Assembly: GCF_014194695.1 (NCBI RefSeq)
Contig: NZ_JACIAH010000028.1
Span: 1-42,377 of the forward strand
Length of the DNA stretch: 42,377 bases
Source: Rhizobium sp. BK399
Lineage (GTDB): Bacteria > Pseudomonadota > Alphaproteobacteria > Rhizobiales > Rhizobiaceae
Direction: 5' to 3'
This document shows positions 25,614-34,943 of this stretch, piece by piece. The translations under genes and the position numbers were made by a program. The first letter of the stretch is position 1, and every line of letters starts with the position of its first letter. The notes beneath the pieces were generated by a model that saw only the letters and a program-made list of their open reading frames with translations, did not search any database and was not told the DNA's origin.

Positions 25614-26373
25614 ATGGTAATCAAGGCACTTATCACACTCGCAGCTATCGCTATTGTTGGGGTGAACATCGCTCACTCACAAGAAAAACCGACAGTGGTC
25701 CTAGTACACGGTGCCTTCGCGGATTCGTCAAGCTGGAGTAAGGTGATCGCGAAGCTGGAGCAAGATGGATATCCAGTTGCTGCTGCATCTAATCCGCTGA
25801 GGAGTGTCACAGGTGACGGTGCGTACGTTCGCAAGATCGTCGACTCTTTGCCGGGAGACGTCATTCTTGTCGGACATTCTTACGGGGGTTCTGTCATCAA
25901 TGAAGTAGCTGCGGGCAATGCAAAGGTGAGGTCTCTTGTCTTTGTCGCTGCTTTCGCACCAGATATAGGCGCGACTGCTCTTCGTTAACTAATCGATTTC
26001 CTGGTAGCACGTTTTTGCCGCCCACTCTAGCCGCGCCTATCAAACTCGATGGTAAGACAAGCGATTTTTACATCAAGCAAGACGCTCAACAGTTTGCTGC
26101 CGATGTGCCAAAAGCCGGCGCTGCCGTTATGGCGCAGCGCAACGGCCTGTGACAGACGTCGCTGTGTCAGAGGCATCTACAGTTGCGAGCTGGAAAAATA
26201 TTCCTTCCAGGTTCGTTTACGGAGACGCCGACAAGAACATTCCGGCCGAAGCGCATGCTTGGATGGCGAAGAGGGCCGGATCCAAAGAGGCCGTAGTCAT
26301 AAAGGGCGGTTCGCATGTGATTATGATATCGCACCCAGACACGGTCGTAGAGATCATCGAAAAGTCCGAATAG
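25614..26373 (+). pseudogene. Exported alpha/beta hydrolase, frameshifted
   Basis: Three consecutive frames form one alpha/beta hydrolase. The first part starts at ATG 25614 behind AAGGAGGAAGGAT, with a signal peptide (ITLAAIAIVGVNIAHSQ), then VVLVHGAFADSSSW and the nucleophile elbow GHSYGG. It stops at 25986-25988. The second piece continues NRFPGSTFLPPTLAAPIKLDG to a TGA near 26150. The third runs from VSEASTVASWKNIPSRFV and YGDADKNIPAEA (acid region) to GGSHVIMISHP (catalytic His). All parts of a functional enzyme of the DUF1057/EstC-like type exist, split by two frameshifts. No single frame can make an active protein. Confidence 0.8.
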
Positions 26374-26477
26374 CCGAACCGATTATTTCTAACCGGCGAG
26401 GGCGGGAAGTTCACACAAAAAGCGATTAGGCTTCCTCGCTGGGACAATGGCGGCCTCACCGCAAAGGGAATCTCGAT

Positions 26478-26867
26478 ATGTCAAATTCAAAAGTATTCCT
26501 AGCAGCTACCGTGGTGTGGACATCGTGGTCTTTTGCAGGTGAGCACCACCATAAAAGGGAGCCCACTACTCAGGACTCAGTGGCGATCAACGGTTGGCTC
26601 GATGAAACGAATGCTGCGATGGAAAAGATGAGGGCGCAGATGGCCGTGCGTCATACGGGCGATGTGGATCGTGACTTCGTCGCAATGATGGCACCACATC
26701 ATCAAGGCGCAATAGATATGGCTTTAGTGTATCTGCGGTTCGGGAAGAATGAACCGCTGAGGCGGTTAGCTCAAGAAATCATAGTTACTCAGGGACAAGA
26801 GATTGTCTCGATGAAGAGGGCGGTTGGAGACGTGCCGCCACCGGCTCCCCCGCTCGGAGCGAGGTGA
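26478..26867 (+). CDS. DUF305-family exported protein
   Basis: A 129-residue protein with a short signal peptide (to about residue 20, SFAGEHHHK) and the DUF305 signature DFVAMMAPHHQGAIDMALVYL plus IIVTQGQEIVSMKR. DUF305 proteins are ferritin-like four-helix proteins, some linked with copper handling in the periplasm; the HH, Met and Gln/Glu positions are candidate ligands, and the mature N-terminus has an extra HHH cluster. It lies between the broken hydrolase and the beta-propeller gene on the same strand. Base composition here is less GC-rich than in the 12-24 kb cluster, suggesting a separate origin. Confidence 0.85.
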   Translation: MSNSKVFLAATVVWTSWSFAGEHHHKREPTTQDSVAINGWLDETNAAMEKMRAQMAVRHTGDVDRDFVAMMAPHHQGAIDMALVYLRFGKNEPLRRLAQEIIVTQGQEIVSMKRAVGDVPPPAPPLGAR

Positions 26868-26935
26868 TTGAGTACGTTTCGCCATGAGCATTTTACCAGC
26901 TTGTGTGCAACTTTGGAAGCGACAGGGAGGTTTTT

Positions 26936-28384
26936 ATGTGCATGAAGTCAACCATCATCGTATTCGCCGCGCTTACTCCAATTTGCTCTTGGGCCGGGCA
27001 AGTCCCATTTGCAGCTTCCGACCCTGACATTGCGGTCAGCAGTCGTGATCGGGCTTACGCTGCTGAACAATTTTCTAACACGGTATCGGTAGTTGACCCT
27101 TCTGCTAACAAGCTTCTTGGAGTGATCAAGCTGGGCGATCCGCAGCCCGGTAATCTTAGTCCGCTTTATAAAGGCCAAGTCCTGGTCCACGGGATGGGTT
27201 TCTCGCCTGATAAGAAGACCTTGGCCGTTGTCTCTATTGGCTCGAACTCCGTATCGTTCATCGACACCGCTACCAACGCGGTGAAGCACACAACTTACGT
27301 CGGTCGGTCTCCACATGAGGCATTCTTCACGCCTAACGGCGAAGAAGTCTGGGTGACCGTTCGAGGCGAGGATTATGTGTCCGTTATCGACGTCGCGAGT
27401 TTTAAAGAAAGGACACGCATCAAGGTGCCGCCGGGTCCCGGGATGCAGATATTCTCGCCGGACGGCAAGTACGGCTACATCTGTTCGTCTTTCAATCCCG
27501 AGACCGTTATAGTGACCGTTGCCAATTATCAAATCGTGGGACGCGTCAAGCAGGCAAGTCCGTTCTGCCCAAACATAGCTGCATCGCCAGATGGAAAGCA
27601 GGTCTGGTTTACTTTGAAGGATATTGGAAAGACCCAGGTGTTCAACGCGCAGCCACCTTTCAATTTGATCGAGACAATTGATACGGGGCCCATTACCAAT
27701 CATGTCAACATTGTCGTGAATAAAAATGGCACATTCGCCTATGTCACGGTTGGAGGTGCCAACGAGGTGAAAGTATACCGCACTGACAATTTTGAGCTGG
27801 TAGCAACCATTCCGGTTGGCTTCCTACCCCACGGCATCTGGCCGTCTGGTGACGGAAGTCGCGTCTACGTTGGTCTGGAAAACGCAGATCAGTTCGCTGT
27901 GATAGACACCGCTGACAACAAGGTCATCGCGAACATCCCAATAGGACAAGCGCCTCAGGCTGTAATATACGTGCCGAACGCAGTCCCAGTCGGAAATGGG
28001 ACGCAGAATCTGACAGCCCTTGGCAAAGCCGGCGAGGCTGCGCATCTAGAGCTTGTCTCAGTCGACGTAGGAAATAAAGCCAAAACAAGCGTCAGCCTTT
28101 TTGACCAGGGCCTTACTCAAGTCCTGCAGGCATCCGTGACCGGGCTTGACCCAAAGACACCCTACATTCTGGCGCTTTCTTCGGACCCTAACGGCGGAGG
28201 AACATTGCAGGCCTTAGCATCTTTTACGACAAATCCCGCAGGCGCGGCTATCGTCAATGCTGTTGGGCCCATCCGTCAGATCGTGGAACCTGACCTTGAG
28301 GACGAGAAACGCTTCCTGGTGATTGCGGCCTCAATTGATGGCCGCGCCGGACGCGTCCTGCAAGTCCAAGTGTCTGCCAAGTAG
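26936..28384 (+). CDS. Exported YVTN-type beta-propeller protein
   Basis: A 482-residue protein with a signal peptide (to about residue 20, CSWAGQ). It is followed by repeated blades of the YVTN/YncE type: QFSNTVSVVDPSANKLLGVIKLG, SNSVSFIDTATNAVKHT, EDYVSVIDVASFKERTRI, and so on, giving seven or so blades up to about residue 350. A beta-sandwich-like tail (LDPKTPYILALSSDPNGGG) follows. Such propellers act in the periplasm as scaffolds or in redox and metal processes; the role here is unknown. The ATG at 26936 follows GGGAGGTTTTT. It is 68 nt after the DUF305 gene, so the two are probably cotranscribed. Confidence 0.85.
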   Translation: MCMKSTIIVFAALTPICSWAGQVPFAASDPDIAVSSRDRAYAAEQFSNTVSVVDPSANKLLGVIKLGDPQPGNLSPLYKGQVLVHGMGFSPDKKTLAVVSIGSNSVSFIDTATNAVKHTTYVGRSPHEAFFTPNGEEVWVTVRGEDYVSVIDVASFKERTRIKVPPGPGMQIFSPDGKYGYICSSFNPETVIVTVANYQIVGRVKQASPFCPNIAASPDGKQVWFTLKDIGKTQVFNAQPPFNLIETIDTGPITNHVNIVVNKNGTFAYVTVGGANEVKVYRTDNFELVATIPVGFLPHGIWPSGDGSRVYVGLENADQFAVIDTADNKVIANIPIGQAPQAVIYVPNAVPVGNGTQNLTALGKAGEAAHLELVSVDVGNKAKTSVSLFDQGLTQVLQASVTGLDPKTPYILALSSDPNGGGTLQALASFTTNPAGAAIVNAVGPIRQIVEPDLEDEKRFLVIAASIDGRAGRVLQVQVSAK

Positions 28385-28639
28385 ACAATTGAGGGTGTTC
28401 GACTCGATCGCCTTTCCTTTACCTAGCGTTGGATCAGCGCCGTTAGAAAAGCACAACTCTTATCGGGAATCGTCTAATGATGAGGATCATTCGTGCGTCC
28501 GCCGCTGGACTCGGTGCCCCACCGCCCGTGGTCGGCTCCCCATATTCACCTGAACACCCCACGATTAGGCGCTTGGCGTACGTAATCGTGAGCTTGTTGA
28601 TCGCAATGATGGCAAACCTTGGCAATAGCATTCTACTGA

Positions 28640-29817
28640 TCAAAAGTGGAGTGCGCTGTTTGAGGGCATGGAACCCTTTGCGCAAAAGGGCCATGCCTTT
28701 TGGTCCCAGCTTCGCAAGTGTTCTGCCAACAGCATTCCGCGGCCGGCAGCCGTTTGCCCCAGCATATCGAGCCTTCGAGCTGTTGGACCGATAGGCGAAA
28801 AGCCTGTAATCACCTGACCGCAACCCAGCGCTTTTGCAGTTCGAAACCCGTCCTCTTCCGGTGACCCCAGAACAGCGGCCTGCGGCCACGTGTTTGCTGC
28901 CCGTCTCAGCGCATCGTTCAGCGCCATACGATCCCGTTCATGTTCAGCTGTTAAAACCGCAATCGCCTTGATCGCAATTTCATGCATTTCAGGCAGTGTT
29001 TCGAGCGAGTGATCCTCGATGGTTATCAGCACCATGGCCGCTTGCGCTTTATCCGAGCGCGTAAAATCTCGAACCGGAGGGGGTGGTGGCACGATGATGC
29101 CGTCAGCTGGAATGACTGCCTTCCGCGCGATACCCTCGGGAGATAACCGGCCGTTGGTCATAGCGCGGATGCGGTCAGCATCGGCAAGATGGGCCTTGCC
29201 TTTCGTGTGCAGTCCCGCGACCCAGCGCCAGGACAAGGTGATGGACGCCGGGTTAACATCGACAAGATGGCTGAACATGAAGGCGGCGCCCAGCTCCCAG
29301 GGTAGACCAAGCGTAAACGTCCAGATCAAGGCGAATTGCATCCTCGCCCAGTTGTGAAGATAACCGATGTCTCTCAGTTCCACGACCCAGGCATCGAAGC
29401 AGTCAATTCCGCTGAGGCCCTCGCAGGCGGCGTCATGCATCTGGCACATACCATAATCATGATCGAGCGTGCGCTCTGTCCAGCTCATTCATGTAGCCCG
29501 TCCACACCGCCGGCCGCTGCTCCGGCCAGCCCTTCCAGTATGTCCGCCAGAAAATCTCACTGATGAATTTTTCAGCTTGGACGATCCCGTGCCGCGCCAC
29601 GACTGCCGCGATCACCTCGGCTTCACAGACGACCCGACGCCGCAGTGCTGCCAACAGCCGCGAAACATGCACATGCTGCCCGGTGCCCCGATCGAAGTTC
29701 CGCAATCGAGCGTATTGCGAGCCCGCTGCAGGCAGGAATTCCTCCAGCCGTTGCAGCGCGTGATCGCGGCTTACGAAACTCTGTTTGCTCAGGTGGCGTT
29801 TCTTTCAAGGTTAGCAT
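28640..29817 (-). pseudogene. Photolyase/cryptochrome-related FAD-binding protein, frameshifted
   Basis: About 390 codons in several frames reconstruct an FAD-binding photolyase-like protein. An N-terminal start MLTLKET (29817) leads into RLEEFLPAAGSQYARLRNFDRG, RLLAALRRRVVCEAEV, and EIFWRTYWKGWPEQRPAVW. A second piece follows with DIGYLHNWARMQFALIWTF, TLGLPWELGAAFM and ITLSWRWVAGLHTKGKAHLA. The C-terminal end is SWDQKAWPF, then in another frame KGFHALKQRTPLL. Frameshifts lie near 29750, 29490 and 28690. In many Proteobacteria this protein accompanies phrB; here it lies downstream of phrB and DUF2256 in the same direction, as the last and broken member of that operon. Confidence 0.82.
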
Positions 29818-29891
29818 GTTTGTCTCAGATTTCGAACTAGAGCTGTTACGCTGCCGGGCGGGGCGCGGTTCAACCCTCAGGTGATTTGCGG

Positions 29892-30083
29892 CTAACACTC
29901 GCTTACCCCGGTACAGGAAGACAAACTCCTCAAATTTTGGCCGCGTTTCGAACGCCGGCAGCGATCCGAACAGAACTTCACATCGCCCCAGTTCTTTGCC
30001 CACTTTCGTCGCCAAGCGAAAGGCAACCCACAGGCGTAACAGATTTTTCTCCGCAGATCGGATTTTTTGACCATCTTCGTCAC
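29892..30083 (-). CDS. DUF2256 small zinc-ribbon-like protein
   Basis: A 63-residue protein with KKSDLRRKICYACGLPFAW, followed by RRKWAKNWGDVKFCSDRCRR. Four cysteines in two CxxC-like pairs are spaced as a zinc ribbon, which is the DUF2256 signature. Function is unknown, but the family is repeatedly found next to photolyase/cryptochrome genes. The ORF runs about 15 residues longer than usual after the RCRR motif. It begins 36 nt after the phrB stop on the same strand and belongs to the same operon. Confidence 0.8.
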   Translation of the reverse strand: MTKMVKKSDLRRKICYACGLPFAWRRKWAKNWGDVKFCSDRCRRSKRGQNLRSLSSCTGVSEC

Positions 30084-30119
30084 GTGGTGCCAGCCCTTCC
30101 TTTGCGCTTTCGGGAGAAA

Positions 30120-31682
30120 TTAAACACGCTCTCGATTATCCAGCTTTTTTAGAAAAGCTGCAGCGCTCTGGCGGTAGGTGTGCCTTTTGTCCTCATCCAT
30201 TCGCCGCCATGTGGACAAGACCTGTGAGAGGCGATGGTTCTTAGACAATCCCGCCGCATTACGATCCATGAAGTCCCAATAGAGCGAGTTGAAAGGACAG
30301 GCATCATCGCCGATCTTTTTGGCGACCTTGTATCGGCAGCCATTGCAGTAATCAGACATCCGGGAAATGTAGGCACCACTGGCCGCATATGGCTTGGACG
30401 CCATGAAGCCGCCATCGGCGAATTGGCTCATGCCGATGACGTTGGGTAACTCAACCCATTCGAAGGCGTCCGCATAAACCGAGAGATACCATTGATGCAC
30501 TTCAAACGGATTGAGCCCCGCGAGCATCGAGAAATTGCCGACCACCATCAGGCGCTGGATATGATGGGCGTAGGCGTGGGTGATCGTCTTTGTGATCACA
30601 TCCGAAACACAGGCCATGTCGGTATCGCCGGTCCAAAAAAACTCGGGAAGCGGTCTGTGCGCCTCGAAGACGTTGCTCTTTTCGTATCCCGGCATCTTCA
30701 ACCAGTAGATACCACGGATAAACTCGCGCCATCCGATGATTTGCCGAATAAAACCTTCCACGGCGTTGAGTGGAGCGTCGCCCTCGATGTAGGCTCGTTC
30801 CGCCTGACGGCAAAGATTCAAAGGATCGAGCAGACCGATATTGATGTAAAACGATAAGAGCGCGTGATTGAGAAAGGGATCCTCACTCAGCATCGCATCC
30901 TGTGACTCACCGAAATTCGGCAGGAACTCTTTCATAAAAGTCCGCGCCGCCCCTTCGGCGTCGGCGCGCGTTACCGCAAATGAAAAATTTGCGGTCGACC
31001 CCATATTTTTCGGAAATGTCCGTTCGACAAGCCCAAGCACCTCCGTGGTCGTCTTATCGGGACGGTAGAGTGGATGCCGCGGCCGAAGAAGATCGGGCTT
31101 CGCCGGCTTGCGGTTTTCAGCGTCGAAGTTCCATCGGCCGCCTTCCGGGTCGGTTCCGCTCATTAGGAGTCGGGTCCGGCGCCGCATATCCCGGTAGAAA
31201 TATTCCATCGTCAGGGATCGGCGGTCCCGTGCCCAATCTTGAAATTCGGCTTTCGAACAGAGGTAACGGCCATCTGTTCGTATTTCGACCGAGACACCGA
31301 TGGTTTCGTGCCATTTTCCCATTTCCTCAAGGACTCGCCACTCGGAGCCCTCGGTGATGACAATACGTCGCGGTCGTAAAGTCTCAACAGCTCGTTTGAG
31401 TTCACCGGTGAAGGAACCGGAATTGTCGGGATCGTCGAGCTTTGTGTAACGGACATAGAAGCCTCGATCCTGGAGTTCTGCTGCGAAGTGGCGCATCGCA
31501 GAGAAAATCAGCGCGATTTTCAGTTTATGGTGATGGACATATGAGGCCTCCTCCATGACCTCGCACATAACGATGACGTCGTGCTTCGGGTCAGCATCAT
31601 CGAAGCTGGACAGCGAGAGCGATAGCTGATCGCCAAGTACAAAGATCAGGTTGCGAGCACGTTTCAACGAAGCCTCTTGCAA
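30120..31682 (-). CDS. phrB: FeS-type (6-4) photolyase / bacterial cryptochrome PhrB
   Basis: A 520-residue cryptochrome/photolyase of the FeS-BCP group, which repairs UV-induced (6-4) photoproducts in DNA with light, FAD and a ribityllumazine antenna. The N-terminal domain starts NLIFVLGDQLS; the FAD domain includes NAVEGFIRQIIGWREFIRGIYW and LPNVIGMSQFADGGF. Cys358, Cys446, Cys449 and Cys462 match, with a constant offset of 8, the four [4Fe-4S] ligands known from Agrobacterium PhrB (350, 438, 441, 454). The longest frame starts at TTG 31682; a TTG at 31667, six nucleotides behind AGAGG, is more likely. It lies after folE and the SDR gene in a probable operon driven from upstream of folE, possibly by the RpoE factor encoded nearby. 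Confidence 0.95.
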   Translation of the reverse strand: MQEASLKRARNLIFVLGDQLSLSLSSFDDADPKHDVIVMCEVMEEASYVHHHKLKIALIFSAMRHFAAELQDRGFYVRYTKLDDPDNSGSFTGELKRAVETLRPRRIVITEGSEWRVLEEMGKWHETIGVSVEIRTDGRYLCSKAEFQDWARDRRSLTMEYFYRDMRRRTRLLMSGTDPEGGRWNFDAENRKPAKPDLLRPRHPLYRPDKTTTEVLGLVERTFPKNMGSTANFSFAVTRADAEGAARTFMKEFLPNFGESQDAMLSEDPFLNHALLSFYINIGLLDPLNLCRQAERAYIEGDAPLNAVEGFIRQIIGWREFIRGIYWLKMPGYEKSNVFEAHRPLPEFFWTGDTDMACVSDVITKTITHAYAHHIQRLMVVGNFSMLAGLNPFEVHQWYLSVYADAFEWVELPNVIGMSQFADGGFMASKPYAASGAYISRMSDYCNGCRYKVAKKIGDDACPFNSLYWDFMDRNAAGLSKNHRLSQVLSTWRRMDEDKRHTYRQSAAAFLKKLDNRERV

Positions 31683-31700
31683 GGTCTAATCAGGTTCTGG

Positions 31701-32471
31701 TCACCAGCGAAGCATTTGCGATGTCTGATGCCAAACGATTGAGCTCCCGTCATATGCGAAGAAGCCGCCGGTATTTGCGGGCTCTAGCGCGTCAAGCGCC
31801 TGAAGAACGGATCGCGCGGCGTCGTCTTGCTCCGACCTTTCGTGACCGGAGGAAAATCCATCCGACAGGGATGTGGCAACACTGCCTGGATGCATTGCGA
31901 CGACCACCGATGCGGGATTTGCCCTGGACACTTCTATCGCGGCAGTGTGGACGATCTGGTTCAGCGCGGCCTTGGAGGATCGATAAGAAATCCAGCCGCC
32001 GAGCTGATTGTCGCCATCGACCCGACGCGCGCCGACAGGAATGCGAAGATCACCCGTTTCTTCCTGGCGAGCAACGGAACGAAGTACTTCAGTAACAATG
32101 CCGGTCCAATGGCATTGACGGCAAACTGGTTCATCATGGCGGTTTTGCGAAATCTGTCCGATCGACTTCTCCGGCTCGGCATCATCTATGGTGAGAGCTC
32201 CCGTCGCGCACACAATCAAATCGAACGACGTTGATTGAAACCGATCGGCTGCGCGATGGACGGATTCTTCGTCAGTGATGTCAAGCTGACCATCACGGCG
32301 CAAAACCTGAACCGTGTTTGAACAATTGGGATCGGCTTCCAAGCAATTGGCGATCGCATGGCCGATGCCGCCACTGGACCCGAGGGCCGAGTATCCGGGG
32401 TCTAACGATGTCACCAGCTTCCCCGCCATTGAACGTACTCCCTGCAAATCGGATGGTTCCAGCTCGGACAA
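31701..32471 (-). pseudogene. Short-chain dehydrogenase/reductase with two compensating frameshifts
   Basis: The frame is open for 256 codons, but its middle is scrambled. The cofactor loop GSSGGIGHAIA and DLIVCATGAL near the N-terminus, and YRSSKAALNQIV with the catalytic Tyr and Lys plus HPGSVATSLS near the C-terminus, are in this frame. Residues 108-151 are not SDR-like. The matching SDR sequence, with NAIGPALLLKYFVPLLARK and the catalytic Ser in FLSARVGS, is in another frame at about 32152-32014. Two opposite indels therefore replace some 45 residues and remove the catalytic Ser. A start at ATG 32429 (behind GGGAG) is more likely than TTG 32471. SDR genes occur with phr and folE in RpoE regulons of other alphaproteobacteria. 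Sequencing error is possible. Confidence 0.75.
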
Positions 32472-33080
32472 TCAGCCGCACACCAGCATCATGAAGCGCG
32501 ACTGATCCTGCGCAGAGCCTTCAAACTGGCCCATGAATGTCGTAGTTATGGTTTTGGCACCCTGCTTTTGAATGCCGCGCATCGCCATGCACATGTGCTC
32601 CGCTTCAATCATGACGGCCACGCCTTTTGGTCGAAGGCTCTCGTCGAGGGCTTTTGCAATCTGCGACGTCATTGTTTCCTGCGTCTGCAGCCGACGGGCA
32701 TAAAGGTCCACGACTCGTGCCATTTTTGAAAGTCCAAGGACGCCGCCATCAGGGAAATACGCGATATGGGCAACACCATGAAACGGCACCATGTGATGCT
32801 CGCAATGCGAATGGAATGTGATGTCCTTGACGACCACCATGTCGCCGTAACCGGCGACATCGGAAAAGATCCTCGCCAAAACGTCTTCCGGCGCTGTGTC
32901 ATAGCCGGCGAAAAGTTCCCGATAAGCTTTGGCGACACGCGCCGGGGTATCGAGGAGACCTTCACGGGACGGGTCGTCGCCAGACCAGCGGATCAAGGTC
33001 CGCACGGCGGCCTCGGCTTCCTCCTGAGTTGGTATTTCCGCGGCCGCTAGAAAGTCGGTATCGTTGGCGGTTGCGTCCAT
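32472..33080 (-). CDS. folE: GTP cyclohydrolase I
   Basis: A 202-residue GTP cyclohydrolase I (type IA), which converts GTP to 7,8-dihydroneopterin triphosphate in pterin and folate synthesis. It shows the N-terminal helix region, LLDTPARVAKAYRELFAGY, then ITFHSHCEHHMVPFHG with the zinc-binding Cys and His, GLSKMARVVDLYARRLQTQE, and a second zinc Cys in EHMCMAMRG. Length is typical. As a gene next to phrB under a possible RpoE-type promoter it is probably a stress-linked paralogue supplying pterins (photolyase antenna or pterin photoprotection) rather than the housekeeping copy; this is inference. It is the first gene of the minus-strand phr operon. Confidence 0.95.
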   Translation of the reverse strand: MDATANDTDFLAAAEIPTQEEAEAAVRTLIRWSGDDPSREGLLDTPARVAKAYRELFAGYDTAPEDVLARIFSDVAGYGDMVVVKDITFHSHCEHHMVPFHGVAHIAYFPDGGVLGLSKMARVVDLYARRLQTQETMTSQIAKALDESLRPKGVAVMIEAEHMCMAMRGIQKQGAKTITTTFMGQFEGSAQDQSRFMMLVCG

Positions 33081-33110
33081 TAGAAATGTCCTTCGTTATG
33101 ACAACCCAGA

Positions 33111-33139
33111 TGGTACGACGCCACCCATCGGTCGGATCA
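33111..33139 (-). promoter_or_regulatory. Candidate RpoE-type promoter of folE-phrB operon
   Basis: On the minus strand TGATCC (33139-33134) is followed after 17-18 nt by GTACCAT. The -35-like part equals the TGATC(C/T) of RpoE/ChrR-type promoters; the -10 is poor. It ends about 30 nt before the folE ATG. Confidence 0.4.
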
Positions 33140-33168
33140 AATTTCCAGCGCATTAGGTTCCAATTTTT

Positions 33169-33197
33169 TGATCTGTTTCGCGATTGCCTCGTAAGCA
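33169..33197 (+). promoter_or_regulatory. Candidate RpoE-type promoter (plus strand)
   Basis: TGATCT (33169-33174), 17 nt, then TAAGCA (33192-33197). This is very close to the TGATCC/TAAGTA pattern of RpoE-ChrR sigma factors known from Rhodobacter. It lies 24 nt before the ATG at 33221 and is divergent from the folE promoter. Confidence 0.6.
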
Positions 33198-33220
33198 TGC
33201 AGTTACCGTGGAGCAGAGAG

Positions 33221-33829
33221 ATGGCGCGAACAATCGTGATAGTTGGCAACGGTTCATTTTCGCGCGGTGAAGCGCGTGCAATTGACGGCAGTGATCTTGT
33301 CGTTCGCTTCAATGGCTGTCGCTCGGTCGGCGAGGGCGGCCGTCGAACGGATATCGTCGCGGTCTGCAATACTGGCCGTCCTGCTGCCGCAATGATTGGA
33401 AATGGGGAGTGGCGCAACAGCCCGGCCGAGAAAAGTGCTGCGGAGATCTGGTGTGTTCGCGAGACTTCAAGGTTTGCCGAACTCATGCCGGTCTTCGCGA
33501 TACAATATCCCGAGCTCAACGATTTTTGTGACGATTATACTGAGAGCTTTGCAAGCTTCGCCACTAACACCGGCAAAAGCTTTGCGGTGATTCCACGCCG
33601 ATATCATGATCTCCTGGATTTGGAGCTGCGAGGGCTCATGCCGGGCGCGTACATTGTGCCGAGCTCTGGGTTAATCACTATAGCCTAAGTGATCGGCGAG
33701 GTTGCAGCGTCTGGCGATCAGGTTTTACTCGCTGGCTTCTCGCATCAGGGATGGGATGGGCATCCGTTCGACGCCGAGCGCGGCTTCGTCGATCGGCTGA
33801 TCGCGCAAGGGCAATTGCGAAGGCTGTGA
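33221..33829 (+). pseudogene. Rhizobial 'urease operon accessory protein' family, one internal stop
   Basis: From ATG 33221 (behind GAGCAGAGAG) the frame reads MARTIVIVGNGSFSRGEARAI, then DLVVRFNGCRSVGEGGRRTDIVAVCNTGRP and AAEIWCVRETSRF. This resembles a rhizobial family usually annotated as urease operon accessory protein, with a GNG loop and RFN motif reminiscent of sialyltransferase-like (GT29-type) folds; the true function is unknown. A TAA at 33686-33688 interrupts it; the same frame continues with VIGEVAASGDQVLLAGFSHQGWDGHPF to a natural-looking TGA at 33827. A single nonsense change would explain this. It is the first gene behind a good RpoE-type promoter. Family recall is moderately sure; the interruption is certain from the sequence. 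Confidence 0.6.
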
Positions 33830-33906
33830 AGCCTGACGTCTGCGGAGCGAACCGGCAGCAAATACGGTGACGCGAGGCAGCAGCAGAAATGGGAGGCGTA
33901 ACTCGA

Positions 33907-34677
33907 ATGGCGGAACGGCTGCGAGTTGGGGTTATAGGGGCGGGTATTGCGGGGCTGACTATTGTTAGGTCACTGCAGAAAATTGCAGACGTGATCGTCT
34001 TCGAAAAAAGCAGAGGCGTCGGCGGTCGGATGGCGACACGCAGGATTGACGACGTCTCGTTCGATCACGGCGCACAATAGTTCACAGTACGGGATCAGGA
34101 TTTTCGCAGGGAAATAGAGCAGGCTTGCGGGGTGGGTTTGGTCAAGCCTTGGACAGGCGATGTGGTGTCGTTGACCGCAGGTGGTCCGGCGCGACACGTG
34201 GTTCCAAGCACGACAAGGTATGTTGCCGTTCCCTCTATGACCGCCTTGACGAAAGCGATGGCGAAGGGCCTCGATATCCGTCTTGACTGCCGGGTGGCAG
34301 AGATCGGCGGAGAGCCTGGTCGCTGGCTTATACACTCCGGCGAACTTGTGGAGGGGCCGTTCGACTGGATCGTTGCGACTGCGCCGGCGCCACAAAGTGC
34401 GGCGCTCTTGCCCGCCAGCTTTTCCCACCATGAAACCTTGCGGGAGGTTGGCATGCACGCATGTTTCACGCTGATGATAAAGCGAAATTCTCACCCTCCC
34501 GAGCTCTTCGCCGCCGCTCGTGTATCGGATCCAGTTATTGGATGGATAGCCTAACAACCACTCAAAACCGGCTCGTCCAGAGCCCGCTTCTCTTGTTGTT
34601 AATTCCAATGGCGTTTGGGCCGATGTCAACGTCGATATGCCTCTTAATGCCGTTCGATGGGCCGGGCCTATAGGTTG
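33907..34677 (+). pseudogene. FAD-dependent amine-oxidase-like oxidoreductase, broken
   Basis: The ATG at 33907 opens VGVIGAGIAGLTIVRSL (Rossmann GxGxxG), then FEKSRGVGGRMATRR and FDHGAQ. A TAG at 34078-34080 stands where relatives have Tyr (GAQYFT), and the same frame continues FTVRDQDFRREIEQ through WIVATAPAPQSAALL to IGWIA at 34551. A frameshift then leads to NNHSKPARPEPASLVVN and WADVNVDMPLNAV until about 34677, where similarity ends about 60 residues before the usual C-terminus. Relatives (NAD/FAD-dependent RenF-like proteins) belong to RpoE-ChrR singlet-oxygen regulons. There are thus three lesions: one nonsense, one frameshift, one 3' truncation. Confidence 0.8.
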
Positions 34678-34861
34678 AGTAGCCCGCGACGCAGCCGTAG
34701 GTCAGATACATGGGTCTTCTGGCGGCCTCCAGCCAGGTGCCGCGGTAATGGTCTGGTTCGACCTTCACGCCATCGGGTTCGGCCTGTGCGAGGCACGTTG
34801 CCGACGCAATGACAGCAAGCGCGAGCATGAACGGCCGTACGCTACTGAGATGATTTTTCAT
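34562..34861 (-). CDS. Small exported protein of unknown function
   Basis: A 99-residue frame with a clear signal peptide (SVRPFMLALAVIASATCLAQA) and an excellent ribosome binding site (GGGAGGTCTCA before the ATG at 34861). The mature part up to about YLTYGCVAGYST looks like a normal small protein; the last 35 codons run through the antisense of the broken FAD-oxidoreductase gene, so the natural 3' end was probably lost at a junction near 34675. No family recognised. Confidence 0.5.
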   Translation of the reverse strand: MKNHLSSVRPFMLALAVIASATCLAQAEPDGVKVEPDHYRGTWLEAARRPMYLTYGCVAGYSTYRPGPSNGIKRHIDVDIGPNAIGINNKRSGLWTSRF

Positions 34862-34943
34862 TGAGACCTCCCTGGATCGTTAATTTGCACTTCAGTTTCT
34901 GATGTCTCTTTATCGGCGCCAAAGCCCCGCGTATCGTAGCCCG

